Positions 53,632 to 62,552 of a DNA stretch of 64,000 bases are shown here, in pieces (positions within the stretch are counted from its first letter, which is position 1; every line of letters begins with the position of its first letter). This DNA comes from Rhodospirillales bacterium (GTDB lineage: Bacteria; Pseudomonadota; Alphaproteobacteria; ATCC43930; CGMCC-115725). Below the pieces are notes generated by a model. That model did no database searches. It had not been told where the DNA came from and saw nothing but the letters and a program-made list of their open reading frames with translations. The position numbers and the translations under genes were made by a program. The stretch covers positions 33,831 through 97,830 of the forward strand of contig CANJCB010000015.1 in NCBI GenBank assembly GCA_947473305.1, in the 5' to 3' direction.

Positions 53632-54807
53632 ATGTTCAAGGCGACCAAGGATCTTATCCTTCCGACCACGGTAACGGGGAGCCTGCCCCGGCCGGTCTGG
53701 TTCACCCAGAACCTCAATGGCCGCGCGCTTTCCCACGCCATGACCGACATCACCTTCCGCGAGCAATATACCGATGCGGTGGCCGTGGCGGTTTCCGACC
53801 AGGAGCGCGCCGGCCTCGACATCCTGGTGGATGGCGACAGCCGTTTCGACATGGATGTGGCGGGCCGGTCCTGGTTCGCCTATGTGGGCGAGCGCACGGA
53901 AGGCATGGAGCCCGGCGAGGCCAAGTCCCAGCCGCTGGCATCCAATCGCGACAAGGTGCCGGGCGACATTCTTTTCGAGGTCATGGAAACGCGCCTGCCG
54001 CATAACGTGACGGCCAAGGTAGGACGCGGTCCCCTGGAATATGCGCGGCTTTGGAAAATCGCTCAGCGCTGCACCTGCCGCCCGGTCAAGCTCGGCGGAA
54101 TCTCGGCGCAGATCGTCGAAGGCCTCATGGCGAACCAGCACTATGAGGACCGCCGTGACCTAGTGATGGATCTCTCGGACGTTATGAACGCGGAATATCA
54201 CGAACTTGCGGATGCGGGTTGCCCCATCATCCAGGTCGAAGAGCCCTGCATCCATGAGACTGTCGGCATCGTGGAAGATCAGGTCATGAGCCCCGATTTC
54301 TACGTCGAGGCCTTCAATCGCGAGGTCAAGGGCCTCCGGGACAAGACCGAGGTCTGGTGCCACACCTGCTGGGGCAGTCCCGCCGCCCAGCGGGTCGAGC
54401 ATGAGCATCACAGCTATGCCCAGTCATTGCCCTACTTCAACAAGCTCGATGTGGATGTGCTGACCTTCGAGACCGCCGACGACGGCGGCCAGGACTTGGA
54501 AATCATCGGCAAGGGCGTCTCCAAGGACAAGAAGATCTGCATCGGGGTCGTGAGCCACCGGCAATTGGCTGTCGAGCGGCCGGAGCAGGTGGCCGACATG
54601 ATTCGCCGGGCGCTCAAATGGATCGAGCCGGAACGCCTGATCCTCTCGACCGACTGCGGTTTCGGGCGCCAGGGCATGAGCCGCATGCACGCCTTCTACA
54701 AGATGGTATCCATCGTGCGCGGCACGAACATCGTGCGGAAAGAACTGGGTCTCCCCGAAGCACCGATCCCCGCCGCCGATCCCAAGCTCGCCCTGATGGT
54801 GAGCTAA
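53632..54807 (+). CDS. Core-MetE-like (C-terminal-domain-only) methyltransferase
   Basis: A 391-residue protein equivalent to the catalytic half of cobalamin-independent methionine synthase. The zinc ligands map to H244 and C246 (WCHTCWGS), E280 (LTFE) and C342 (STDCGFGRQ). The PTTVTGSLPRP opening is also typical. The N-terminal half of full MetE is missing, as in the described core-MetE and MesA-D methionine synthases, which take methyl groups from donors other than polyglutamyl-methyl-THF. The donor or substrate here could be the catabolised compound. ATG at 53632 set by GAGG six bases upstream. Confidence 0.85.
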   Translation: MFKATKDLILPTTVTGSLPRPVWFTQNLNGRALSHAMTDITFREQYTDAVAVAVSDQERAGLDILVDGDSRFDMDVAGRSWFAYVGERTEGMEPGEAKSQPLASNRDKVPGDILFEVMETRLPHNVTAKVGRGPLEYARLWKIAQRCTCRPVKLGGISAQIVEGLMANQHYEDRRDLVMDLSDVMNAEYHELADAGCPIIQVEEPCIHETVGIVEDQVMSPDFYVEAFNREVKGLRDKTEVWCHTCWGSPAAQRVEHEHHSYAQSLPYFNKLDVDVLTFETADDGGQDLEIIGKGVSKDKKICIGVVSHRQLAVERPEQVADMIRRALKWIEPERLILSTDCGFGRQGMSRMHAFYKMVSIVRGTNIVRKELGLPEAPIPAADPKLALMVS

Positions 54808-56123
54808 ACCAGAAGACGCGCCATTTGGGTCCGACCCCAGGTTTCCTGGGGTCGAGCCTGGCGCCGCTTCTCAAGCAGCGATTTCCCGATTTCGCTGCGT
54901 CCGGCCTTGATCGCCGCATCGATCAGCAGGCGGTGAAAAAGATCACGCTGGGCATGGCTGCCGCCGATGCTCCTGACCTCAACCTCCTTCAACGCGAGGA
55001 TATCGACCACCCGGCTCCATTCGCCCTGACGATGCGCGATGACGGCCTCGCCGAGATCAAGCCCGACCTCGGCCATGATCTTCGCTGCGGTCTCTCTCGA
55101 TGAATCGCAGAACGAGCGGGCCGACTTCCGCCACGCATCGAGGGCCGATGTGTCGCCTATCGCCGCAAGTGCCATGACGTAGTGCATATCCGCGAAGACC
55201 AGGCAGTGATCGGCGAGATGGGCCACGGACCGCGCGGCCAGTTCCGCCCAGCGATCCCCGATATCGACGCCGAGCTGCTCCAGCCGCCAGAGCAGCGAGA
55301 CCGCGTTCGAGATGTCGAACTGGTCCTCGGTAGACTCCGCCCGCACCTCGCGGTCGTAGCGCTCAAGCACCTCGTCGTAACGCCCCTTTGCCAGGAGGAA
55401 AAGGCATCGGTGCCAATGGACATGGAAGATGAAGTTATTGACCGCCGACCAGCCTGACTCCTGCTCACCGATCCAAGTGAGGCCCTCGTCGAGGCGGTCC
55501 TGCATTTCCATGACATGAGCGACTGCGTGACCCGCCCAGGCATCCGCGGGATTGCATCGGACAGCCTCGCGCCCCACCCGTTCGGCGTCCAGATAATCGC
55601 CCGTCTCCTCCAGCCCGAAGGCCCGGCAGCCGAGCACATATCCGTAGCCCGGAACTTCGGGAGCCCAAGCCTTGAGCGCGCGTTCCACCGATGCCCGCAT
55701 CGCGCCGGCATCGCCAAGATAGAAATGCCCATGCTGGGCGAGTTTCAGCGCCAGCAAGTCCCGAGGCGCTTCCTCAAGGATTTTCTCCCACCAGCCGATG
55801 GCGCGCTTGAGATCGCCTTGGGTCCAGCGGCGCAGCGCCTCCAGATGGGCGCGTTCGCGGGGGGTCGCGCCCTCGATGAGCCGGCAGGCCTCCTCCAGCG
55901 AACGCTCCGCCTTGGGCACGAAATCGCGCCGCCCGAACAGCAGCATGAAATAGCCGCGCAGGATATGGCCCAGGGCGAAACGGAACTCGATCGCCAGCAG
56001 TTCCTTGAGACGATCGCCGGTGTCGAGACGAAACCCGCAATAGGCTTCGATCGTGGCGTCGAGGGCGGCGGCTGTCCTGGGATCCGCCGCCGTGATGGTG
56101 AGGCCGCGCACATCGGTCTGCAT
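54804..56123 (-). CDS. TTC38-like tetratricopeptide-repeat protein
   Basis: A 439-residue helical-repeat protein. AWAGHAVAHVMEMQDRLDEG and FHVHWHRCLFLLAKGRYDEV are the hallmark of the TTC38 family, whose members are widespread, cytoplasmic and without known activity. Stops of this gene and of the convergent MetE-like gene overlap by three bases. The ATG at 56123 opens MQTDVRGLTITAADPRTAAA. No metal or catalytic residues are known for the family. Confidence 0.85.
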   Translation of the reverse strand: MQTDVRGLTITAADPRTAAALDATIEAYCGFRLDTGDRLKELLAIEFRFALGHILRGYFMLLFGRRDFVPKAERSLEEACRLIEGATPRERAHLEALRRWTQGDLKRAIGWWEKILEEAPRDLLALKLAQHGHFYLGDAGAMRASVERALKAWAPEVPGYGYVLGCRAFGLEETGDYLDAERVGREAVRCNPADAWAGHAVAHVMEMQDRLDEGLTWIGEQESGWSAVNNFIFHVHWHRCLFLLAKGRYDEVLERYDREVRAESTEDQFDISNAVSLLWRLEQLGVDIGDRWAELAARSVAHLADHCLVFADMHYVMALAAIGDTSALDAWRKSARSFCDSSRETAAKIMAEVGLDLGEAVIAHRQGEWSRVVDILALKEVEVRSIGGSHAQRDLFHRLLIDAAIKAGRSEIGKSLLEKRRQARPQETWGRTQMARLLV

Positions 56124-56126
56124 GCG

Positions 56127-57323
56127 TTACGACGCGAGCTTCGTCGGCACAAGCCGCGCGATCTCGGCAGGCCTCGCGTCCGAGGCTGGAGCGGGCCGGC
56201 TCTTCCAAGGCGTCCCCTTGAACCAGGCGACCCCATAGGCCACGGCGAAGAGCAGCGAGAAGCAGACGGCGTTGATCAGAACCTGCGGCATGAAGCCGGT
56301 CCCTACATGATCGAAGACCATGCTCGCCACATGCGACAGCACCATGCCGGAAAGGAAGACCGCCAGAGCTTGCTGACCGCATTTCACGAAGGGCTTCAAG
56401 GGAGCCGAAAGCAGGATCTCCTCCCGCCCCTTCAAGAGGACCACCAGGACATAGGCGAGTGACAGGAAATGAAAATATTCCAAAGGATCGAGATAGGTCT
56501 TGTCGCTATGGGCGATGATCCAGAGCCGCAAGGCATCGATCGTCATGCTGTTCTCGAAGACGACATGCAAGGAGATGAGAAGACCTAAGATCAGCACCGC
56601 GACAGCGGCGGTCATCAGAATGCGAGAGTCGAGGGGAACCTTGATCCACCCTCGCCGCAGCGAATATCCCGTAAAGAAGATGAGCTGCCAGGCGAAGGGA
56701 TTGAAAAACCACTCCTTCTGCTCATCCGCATGGGCAGGCAGGTTGATCTGGAACGCCCAAGCCGCGCCATAGAGCGCCAGGGACGAGGCGACCACCAGCA
56801 GCGGGTGGATCCGCGCCAGCAGCATCGCGATCGGGACCATCGCCAGAACGACGATATAGACCGGCAGGATATCGAAATAATGCGGCACGTAGCGGAGCGT
56901 GAAGAGATCGAGAAGCGCGCCCGGCGTGTCGTCGAAGAAGCGATGAAGCTGAAGCTGGTCGATATAATCCCAGTCGCCATAGAAGCGTGATCCCGCGACC
57001 ACGATTGCGGCGCAGGTGAAGAACAACCCCAGATGCGCGACCATGAGCTGCCAGCAGCGGTGCAGGATACGCGCGGTCCCGATGACGAAGCCCAGGCGCA
57101 GGAAGCTTCCCCCGAAAGCGATGGAAGCCGCCATGCCCGAGAGGAAAACGAACATATTGGCGGAATCGCTGAGCCCGTAGCGCGGCGGGATATAGTCCCA
57201 GAGGACATTACCCCGGCAATGGGCGATGAAGATCACGAACATCGCAGCGCCCCGGAAGAAATCGAGGCGCGGGTCGCGTTTGGCCGGAATAACCTTGGGT
57301 TCCGGACTGGCGAAGCCGCTCAT
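56127..57323 (-). CDS. OpgC-family membrane protein (acyltransferase-3-like)
   Basis: A 398-residue protein with about ten hydrophobic segments. RDPRLDFFRGAAMFVIFIAH at the N-terminus and YGLSDSANMFVFLSGMAASI match OpgC, which succinylates periplasmic glucans in enterobacteria. It lies three bases upstream of the TTC38-like gene, suggesting co-transcription. The acyl acceptor here is unknown. Confidence 0.87.
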   Translation of the reverse strand: MSGFASPEPKVIPAKRDPRLDFFRGAAMFVIFIAHCRGNVLWDYIPPRYGLSDSANMFVFLSGMAASIAFGGSFLRLGFVIGTARILHRCWQLMVAHLGLFFTCAAIVVAGSRFYGDWDYIDQLQLHRFFDDTPGALLDLFTLRYVPHYFDILPVYIVVLAMVPIAMLLARIHPLLVVASSLALYGAAWAFQINLPAHADEQKEWFFNPFAWQLIFFTGYSLRRGWIKVPLDSRILMTAAVAVLILGLLISLHVVFENSMTIDALRLWIIAHSDKTYLDPLEYFHFLSLAYVLVVLLKGREEILLSAPLKPFVKCGQQALAVFLSGMVLSHVASMVFDHVGTGFMPQVLINAVCFSLLFAVAYGVAWFKGTPWKSRPAPASDARPAEIARLVPTKLAS

Positions 57324-57462
57324 GCCTGTGGAATTCCTCGCTGCCGGTCAGGATGAAACGCGGCCGGATCATAGGCGTTCAAAAGTAAAGAGAGCATCAA
57401 AGGCGCGTGAACTCGCGGTAAGCTGCTGTTATCTTTCAAGGGTGAAGATCCCGAGGACGCAA

Positions 57463-58374
57463 ATGATCCGAGCGACGCGCATCCTGGCCACCATTCTATG
57501 CGTCACGGCAGGACTGCTCGCGACCGCCACGGCTGCCGAACCCTCAATCATCCGGGAAGAAAGCTTTCCCAGCCCGGCGCTTGGGACCCCGCTCCATTAT
57601 TGGATCTATCTGCCGCCCGATTACGAAGCGACCAAAGGCCCTCTGCCGGTGGGCTATCTCCTCCATGGCGCCAAGGGTGAAGGCGCAGACTGGGTCCATG
57701 CGGGCCATATCCGCGAAGTCGCGGACGAGATGATCGCAGCGGGCCAGATCGCTCCCATGATCCTCGTCATGCCGGATGCGGAGAATAGCTGGTACGTGAA
57801 TTCCCGCGCCGAGGGCGGAGCCGGAGACTACGAAACCGCCATCGGCCAGGACATCGCCGCCTGGATCGAGAGCCGCTACAAAGCCAGCACGCTCCGGTCG
57901 GGCCGCGCCATCGCCGGTATCTCGATGGGCGGGTTCGGCGCTTTCCGGCTCGCCATGATGCATCCGGACCGCTATGTCGCGGCAGCGAGCCTCAGCGGCG
58001 CCTTCTGGAGCCAGATGACCCCGGAGATCGCCAAAAATCCCCGGGTCGAGCGGATCTTTGCGAGCGCCTTCCCGGCCCCGATCGACGTGGAGAAATTCAT
58101 CCGGTCGGAGCCGCAGACCCTCGCCGCCGGATTGAAAGGCATGCCCAATCCCCCGGCCTTCTACATCACTTTCGGCCGCCAGGACCTGGGCGGCGTGATG
58201 ACCGAGGGGCCGAAGCTTTACGAGCAGCTGCGGGAAATCGGGGTGCCGGTCCGGGTCACTTCGGGAGATGGCGGGCACGAATGGGAGTTTTGGGGGAGCG
58301 CGCTCCCGGGAATGCTCGCCTTCTTCAGCGAGACATTCAACCGGCCTGCCGCGACAGTGAGGAGCGGCGGTTAA
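57463..58374 (+). CDS. Secreted esterase-D-like serine hydrolase
   Basis: A 303-residue protein with signal peptide MIRATRILATILCVTAGLLA, cleaved near ATAAE. Oxyanion loop LLHGAKGEG, nucleophile S154 (AGISMGGFGAF), and histidine in GGHEWEFW identify an esterase-D/feruloyl-esterase-type alpha/beta hydrolase. ATG at 57463 follows GAGG six bases earlier; longer starts at 57226 or 57442 (GTG) are less likely. It acts in the periplasm, cleaving an unknown ester. Confidence 0.86.
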   Translation: MIRATRILATILCVTAGLLATATAAEPSIIREESFPSPALGTPLHYWIYLPPDYEATKGPLPVGYLLHGAKGEGADWVHAGHIREVADEMIAAGQIAPMILVMPDAENSWYVNSRAEGGAGDYETAIGQDIAAWIESRYKASTLRSGRAIAGISMGGFGAFRLAMMHPDRYVAAASLSGAFWSQMTPEIAKNPRVERIFASAFPAPIDVEKFIRSEPQTLAAGLKGMPNPPAFYITFGRQDLGGVMTEGPKLYEQLREIGVPVRVTSGDGGHEWEFWGSALPGMLAFFSETFNRPAATVRSGG

Positions 58375-58391
58375 GGCCGCTTCCCCCTGCT

Positions 58392-59414
58392 TTATTGCGC
58401 CGGAGCCAATTCCGAGCGGTGCTTGACCGGATCGAATTGATAGAGCTGCGAATTGCGCAGGTAGACCGGCAGGACAGGACGGCCTTGCGGCACGTCGACC
58501 CAAAGCCGCAGCAGGTGCCGCTTCAGTTCCGGCTCGTCATAATCCTCGAAAGCGGTACGGGCGTGCAGGAGCGTGAAATTGTTCCAGATCGCCATCTCGC
58601 CGGGCTCGATGGTGAATTCCAGCATCAGGTCCGGGCGGTGGGTCAGTTCGGTGATGTAATCCATCGCCTCCCGCAGGTCGTCCGGCATCCCGCCCAGCAT
58701 ATCGGCCGCGCGATAGATGAAGGTATTTGTATAGGTGCAGCTCACCTTGCCATCGACATAGCAATAGAGCGGGACCTTGAACTTGGTGATCGGCTCCGAG
58801 GTGAGTTGCGCCTCGGTCGTGGCGTAATAGAAGCCCTCGTAAAGCACCTCCAGCAGTTCAGGCCGGGTCTTCAGGATCTCGTTATGAATGGCAAGCGAGC
58901 TGATAAGCCGGCTCAAGCCGCCCGATTTGGCCTTCTGGACGCTCATGAGACCGACGATCTCGTTGGTATCCGTATGGAGATCAAGCTCCCGGTTGCTGCG
59001 ATAGGCGCGACCGGCGGGGTTGTCGGGGCCCACCGGCGTGAAGCGGACATGGCCCAGGCGGTCGCCCAGCGCGCTCTGGGTCACCGCAACGCCAAGATGC
59101 GTCCCGAAGCCCCAATAGATCCGCTCAAAATCTTCCTCGGAGTATTTTTCCCGCGTCACGCCCCGGACGATGGCGACGCCGACGCCGTTCTGGATCGTCT
59201 CGAAGAGGTTTTTCAGAAAGGGATTGAGGGCCGGATGGTCGAACTGCTCGCGGGTCACCGCCTGGGGACGCAGATGCCGGGTCTTGGCCAGCAACTCGTC
59301 GATCGCCGCAAGATGGGCGGGGGAAAGCCGTTGGACGAGGGCTTCCTTACCGCCGAGGCTCTGGCTGGTCCAGGCGCTCGGATGGTCGATGATTTCACGG
59401 CAGATCTTGGTCAT
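58392..59414 (-). CDS. TauD/TfdA-family 2OG dioxygenase (paralogue A)
   Basis: A 340-residue non-heme iron enzyme. The iron triad is H147, D149 (DLHTDTNEIVG) and the histidine of LLHARTAFEDYDEPE; the arginine in LKRHLLRLW binds 2-oxoglutarate. It is related to the gene at 62549 (HARTAFEDY versus HSRMGFEDY, then RHLLRLW). The family includes gamma-butyrobetaine hydroxylase relatives. Substrate unknown. Confidence 0.88.
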   Translation of the reverse strand: MTKICREIIDHPSAWTSQSLGGKEALVQRLSPAHLAAIDELLAKTRHLRPQAVTREQFDHPALNPFLKNLFETIQNGVGVAIVRGVTREKYSEEDFERIYWGFGTHLGVAVTQSALGDRLGHVRFTPVGPDNPAGRAYRSNRELDLHTDTNEIVGLMSVQKAKSGGLSRLISSLAIHNEILKTRPELLEVLYEGFYYATTEAQLTSEPITKFKVPLYCYVDGKVSCTYTNTFIYRAADMLGGMPDDLREAMDYITELTHRPDLMLEFTIEPGEMAIWNNFTLLHARTAFEDYDEPELKRHLLRLWVDVPQGRPVLPVYLRNSQLYQFDPVKHRSELAPAQ

Positions 59415-59693
59415 GGGGTGTCTCCCGCCTAAGCGATATCTGACTTAATTTATATCACGGCGGATGGCCGGAGCCACCGCGAATATTCAGCCTGTCACAT
59501 TCGCTTTACCTCTGAAGAGCGATCAAAGTAACTCGCTAGTATTAACTGTCGGGTTTCGATACGCTTGGATATCGAGGAAGTCACGGTGACAGATCTTGCC
59601 ATAAAGTCAGTCGGTTAATCGTAAGGGCGAGACAAGCTCCGGCAACCGGCTGTGAAGGCCTGCATCTTTTTATTGCACCTTGGGAGAAGCTTG
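59415..59693. promoter_or_regulatory. Divergent noncoding region, oxygenase / OxlT-like transporter
   Basis: A 279-base gap between divergent genes, so it holds both promoters. GATATCTGACTTAATTTATATC (59440-59461) is an AT-rich, loosely symmetrical stretch. The rest shows no recognisable element and no ORF of coding character. Confidence 0.35.
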
Positions 59694-61379
59694 ATGACGT
59701 CTATGGATAGTACCGTCGGATATGCCGAGCCGGGACTGCTCGACCGCGAAAGAATTATCGCCAAACCGGGGTTCAACCGCTGGCTGGTGCCACCCGCCGC
59801 ATTGGCGATCCATCTGTGCATCGGCATGGCCTATGGCTTCAGCGTCTTCTGGTTGCCGCTCTCGCGGGCCGTATCGACCGCAACAGGCAAAGCGGCGGCG
59901 GTCTGCGACGGCCCGGCCACGACCTTCTGGGACAAGACCGCCGGCACCTTTGGCGCGCTCACCGCGACGAATTGCGAATGGTCGCAATTCGACCTCGGCT
60001 GGATGTACACGCTTTTCTTCGTGATCCTGGGGGTCTCGGCCGCGACCTGGGGCGGATGGCTCGAACGGGCCGGACCGCGCAAGGCAGGCTTCGTCTCCGC
60101 GCTCTGCTGGTGCGGCGGCCTCCTGATTTCGGCCCTCGGCGTCCATCTGCATCAGCTTTGGATGATGTGGATCGGGTCCGGCGTCATCGGCGGGATCGGC
60201 CTCGGCCTGGGGTATATCTCCCCGGTCTCCACGCTGGTGAAATGGTTCCCGGATCGTCGGGGGATGGCGACCGGCATGGCGATCATGGGCTTCGGCGGCG
60301 GCGCGATGATCGGCTCGCCGCTGGCCAATAACCTGATGGCTTACTTCAAGACCTCGACGTCAGTGGGCGTGGTCGAGACCTTCATCGCCATGGCCGTCAT
60401 CTATGTCGTCTTCATGATGGGTAGCGCTTTCAGCTACCGTGTGCCGCCCAGCGGTTGGGTCCCGGAAGGCTGGACCCCACCCACGTCCCGCAGCGCGATG
60501 ATCACCTCGGGCCATGTCCATCTGAAGGACGCCCATAAGACCCCGCAATTCTGGCTCATCTGGGCGGTGCTCTGCCTTAATGTGTCGGCGGGGATCGGCA
60601 TCATCGGCGCGGCCTCTCCGATGCTGCAGGAAACTTTCGGCGGCAGGCTGTTCGGCGATGCCGGCGTCGGCTTCGCCCAATTCACCGATCCCCAGAAGGC
60701 GCTGGCGGCGGCGATCGGCGCGGGTTTCGTCGGTCTCTTCTCGCTCTTCAACATTGCGGGACGATTCTTTTGGGCGTCGCTCTCCGACAAGATCGGCCGC
60801 AAGGCTACCTATATGATCTTCATGCTGCTGGGGCTTGCCTGCTACGGCTCGCTGGTGACGCTGGCGAACTTCCACGCGCTGGCGATCTTCGCGGCAGCCT
60901 TCTGCGTCATCGCCTCGATGTATGGCGGAGGCTTTTCCACGGTGCCGGCCTATCTCGCGGATATGTTCGGCACTCAGTTCGTCGGCGCCATCCATGGGCG
61001 GCTTCTCACCGCCTGGTCCACGGCAGGCATCGTCGGGCCGGTGATCGTAAACTACATGCACGATACGCGCGTCGCGGGCGGGATTTCGCGGGACCATGTC
61101 TATGACCCGATCTTCTATGTGCTGGCCGCACTGCTGATCGTCGGATTCTTCTGCAACCTCATGATCCGACCCGTGGCGGAAAAGTGGTTCATGTCGCCCG
61201 AAGAAGTGGCCGCGCTTCAAGCCAAGACCAAGGCCACGGGCCTTGTGCAAAGCGGCTCTTTCGGCATCGACCGGGGCGGCTTCAGCTTCAAGGCGCTGGT
61301 GGCCTGGCTTGTTGTCGGGATCCCCGTCCTCTGGGGAGCCTGGATCACGCTTCGGACGGCCTTGGTCCTTTTTGGCTGA
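59694..61379 (+). CDS. MFS transporter, oxalate/formate antiporter (OxlT)-like
   Basis: A 561-residue membrane protein with about twelve hydrophobic spans. SPVSTLVKWFPDRRGMATGM is the MFS OFA-family loop motif and LSDKIGRKATYMIFMLLGL the other half. GFNRWLVPPAALAIHLCIGM opens the first helix. Family members move small dicarboxylates or monocarboxylates. The start at 59694 follows GGGAGAAGCTTG. The tartrate/D-malate dehydrogenase follows, so a hydroxydicarboxylate is a likely cargo. Confidence 0.88.
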   Translation: MTSMDSTVGYAEPGLLDRERIIAKPGFNRWLVPPAALAIHLCIGMAYGFSVFWLPLSRAVSTATGKAAAVCDGPATTFWDKTAGTFGALTATNCEWSQFDLGWMYTLFFVILGVSAATWGGWLERAGPRKAGFVSALCWCGGLLISALGVHLHQLWMMWIGSGVIGGIGLGLGYISPVSTLVKWFPDRRGMATGMAIMGFGGGAMIGSPLANNLMAYFKTSTSVGVVETFIAMAVIYVVFMMGSAFSYRVPPSGWVPEGWTPPTSRSAMITSGHVHLKDAHKTPQFWLIWAVLCLNVSAGIGIIGAASPMLQETFGGRLFGDAGVGFAQFTDPQKALAAAIGAGFVGLFSLFNIAGRFFWASLSDKIGRKATYMIFMLLGLACYGSLVTLANFHALAIFAAAFCVIASMYGGGFSTVPAYLADMFGTQFVGAIHGRLLTAWSTAGIVGPVIVNYMHDTRVAGGISRDHVYDPIFYVLAALLIVGFFCNLMIRPVAEKWFMSPEEVAALQAKTKATGLVQSGSFGIDRGGFSFKALVAWLVVGIPVLWGAWITLRTALVLFG

Positions 61380-61393
61380 TCCTTAAATCGGAC

Positions 61394-61428
61394 AGGCCCT
61401 CGGCACCCTGTGCCGGGGGCCTTTTTCT
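61394..61428 (+). terminator. Intrinsic terminator after the OxlT-like gene
   Basis: A 12-base stem (AGGCCCTCGGCA with TGCCGGGGGCCT, one wobble pair) with loop CCCTG, followed by TTTTTCTT. A textbook rho-independent terminator 14 bases after the transporter stop codon. Confidence 0.9.
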
Positions 61429-61481
61429 TGTGCAAATCCGGTGTAATCTCCCGCCAGACGAATTCGTGCGAAGGACCAAAG

Positions 61482-62552
61482 ATGGGCAAGACATATCGGA
61501 TCGCCGTCATCCCCGGCGACGGGATCGGCAAGGAGACGGTTCCCGAGGGGATCCGGGTGCTTGACGCCGCGGCGACCCGTTTCGGCTTCCAGCTTTCCTA
61601 TAAGGACTACGACTGGTCCTGCGAGACCTACCTCAAGACCGGCGCGATGATGCCGGCGGACGGGCTCGACCAGCTGTCCGAGAGCGACAGCGTCTTCCTG
61701 GGAGCGGTGGGCTGGCCCGGCGTCGCCGATCACGTCTCGCTCTGGGGTCTGTTGATCCCGATTCGCCGGTCCTTCGACCAATATGTGAACCTCAGGCCCT
61801 GCAAGCTGATGCCCGGTGTCCGCTCGCCCTTGGCCGGCCGCACCGAGGCGGATATCGACTTCCTGGTGGTTCGCGAAAACACCGAAGGCGAATACAGCAG
61901 CGCCGGCGGCCGCATGTTCGCCGGTACCGACCGGGAATTCGTGGCCCAGCAGAGCGTCTTCACCCGCCAGGGCTGCGACCGGATCATGCGCTATGCCTTC
62001 GAGCTGGCGATGAACCGGCCGCGCAAGAAGGTGACTTCGGCCACCAAATCCAACGGCATCACCTTCACCATGCCCTATTGGGACGAACGCTTCGCCGAGA
62101 TGGCGAAATCCTATCCGGGGATCACGACAGACCAGTTCCACATCGACATCCTCTGCGCGCATTTCGTGCAGCATCCGGACTGGTTCGACGTGGTGGTAGG
62201 CTCGAACCTCTTCGGCGACATCCTGAGCGATCTCGGCCCTGCGGTCGCGGGCTCCATCGGCATCGCGCCCAGCGCCAACATCAATCCGGAGAAGAAGCAT
62301 CCCTCGATGTTTGAGCCGGTCCACGGCTCCGCCCCCGACATCGCCGGAAAGTTCATCTGCAACCCGATCGGTCAGATCTGGTCCGCCGCCATGATGCTCG
62401 ATCACCTGGGCGAAAAGGCGGCAGGAACCGCCATCGTCAACGCCATCGAGACCCTGATGCGCGAGAAAGGCCCCATGACCCGCGACCTCGGCGGGACGGC
62501 CGGCACGGCGGAGGTGGGCAAGGCATTGGCGGAGAGGGTCGCGAAAGCCTAG
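61482..62552 (+). CDS. Tartrate/D-malate-type dehydrogenase (isocitrate/isopropylmalate family)
   Basis: A 356-residue NAD-dependent oxidative decarboxylase: AVIPGDGIGKETVPEGIRVL, VRENTEGEYSSAGGRMF, GSNLFGDILSDLGPAVAGSI and FEPVHGSAPDIAGK. The RENTEGEYSSAGGR loop is that of tartrate and D-malate dehydrogenases (TtuC/DmlA) rather than IPMDH. It converts D-malate or tartrate-type hydroxyacids to 2-oxoacid and CO2. ATG at 61482 set by AAGGA six bases upstream; the start at 61410 is rejected because it would run through the terminator. Confidence 0.9.
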   Translation: MGKTYRIAVIPGDGIGKETVPEGIRVLDAAATRFGFQLSYKDYDWSCETYLKTGAMMPADGLDQLSESDSVFLGAVGWPGVADHVSLWGLLIPIRRSFDQYVNLRPCKLMPGVRSPLAGRTEADIDFLVVRENTEGEYSSAGGRMFAGTDREFVAQQSVFTRQGCDRIMRYAFELAMNRPRKKVTSATKSNGITFTMPYWDERFAEMAKSYPGITTDQFHIDILCAHFVQHPDWFDVVVGSNLFGDILSDLGPAVAGSIGIAPSANINPEKKHPSMFEPVHGSAPDIAGKFICNPIGQIWSAAMMLDHLGEKAAGTAIVNAIETLMREKGPMTRDLGGTAGTAEVGKALAERVAKA

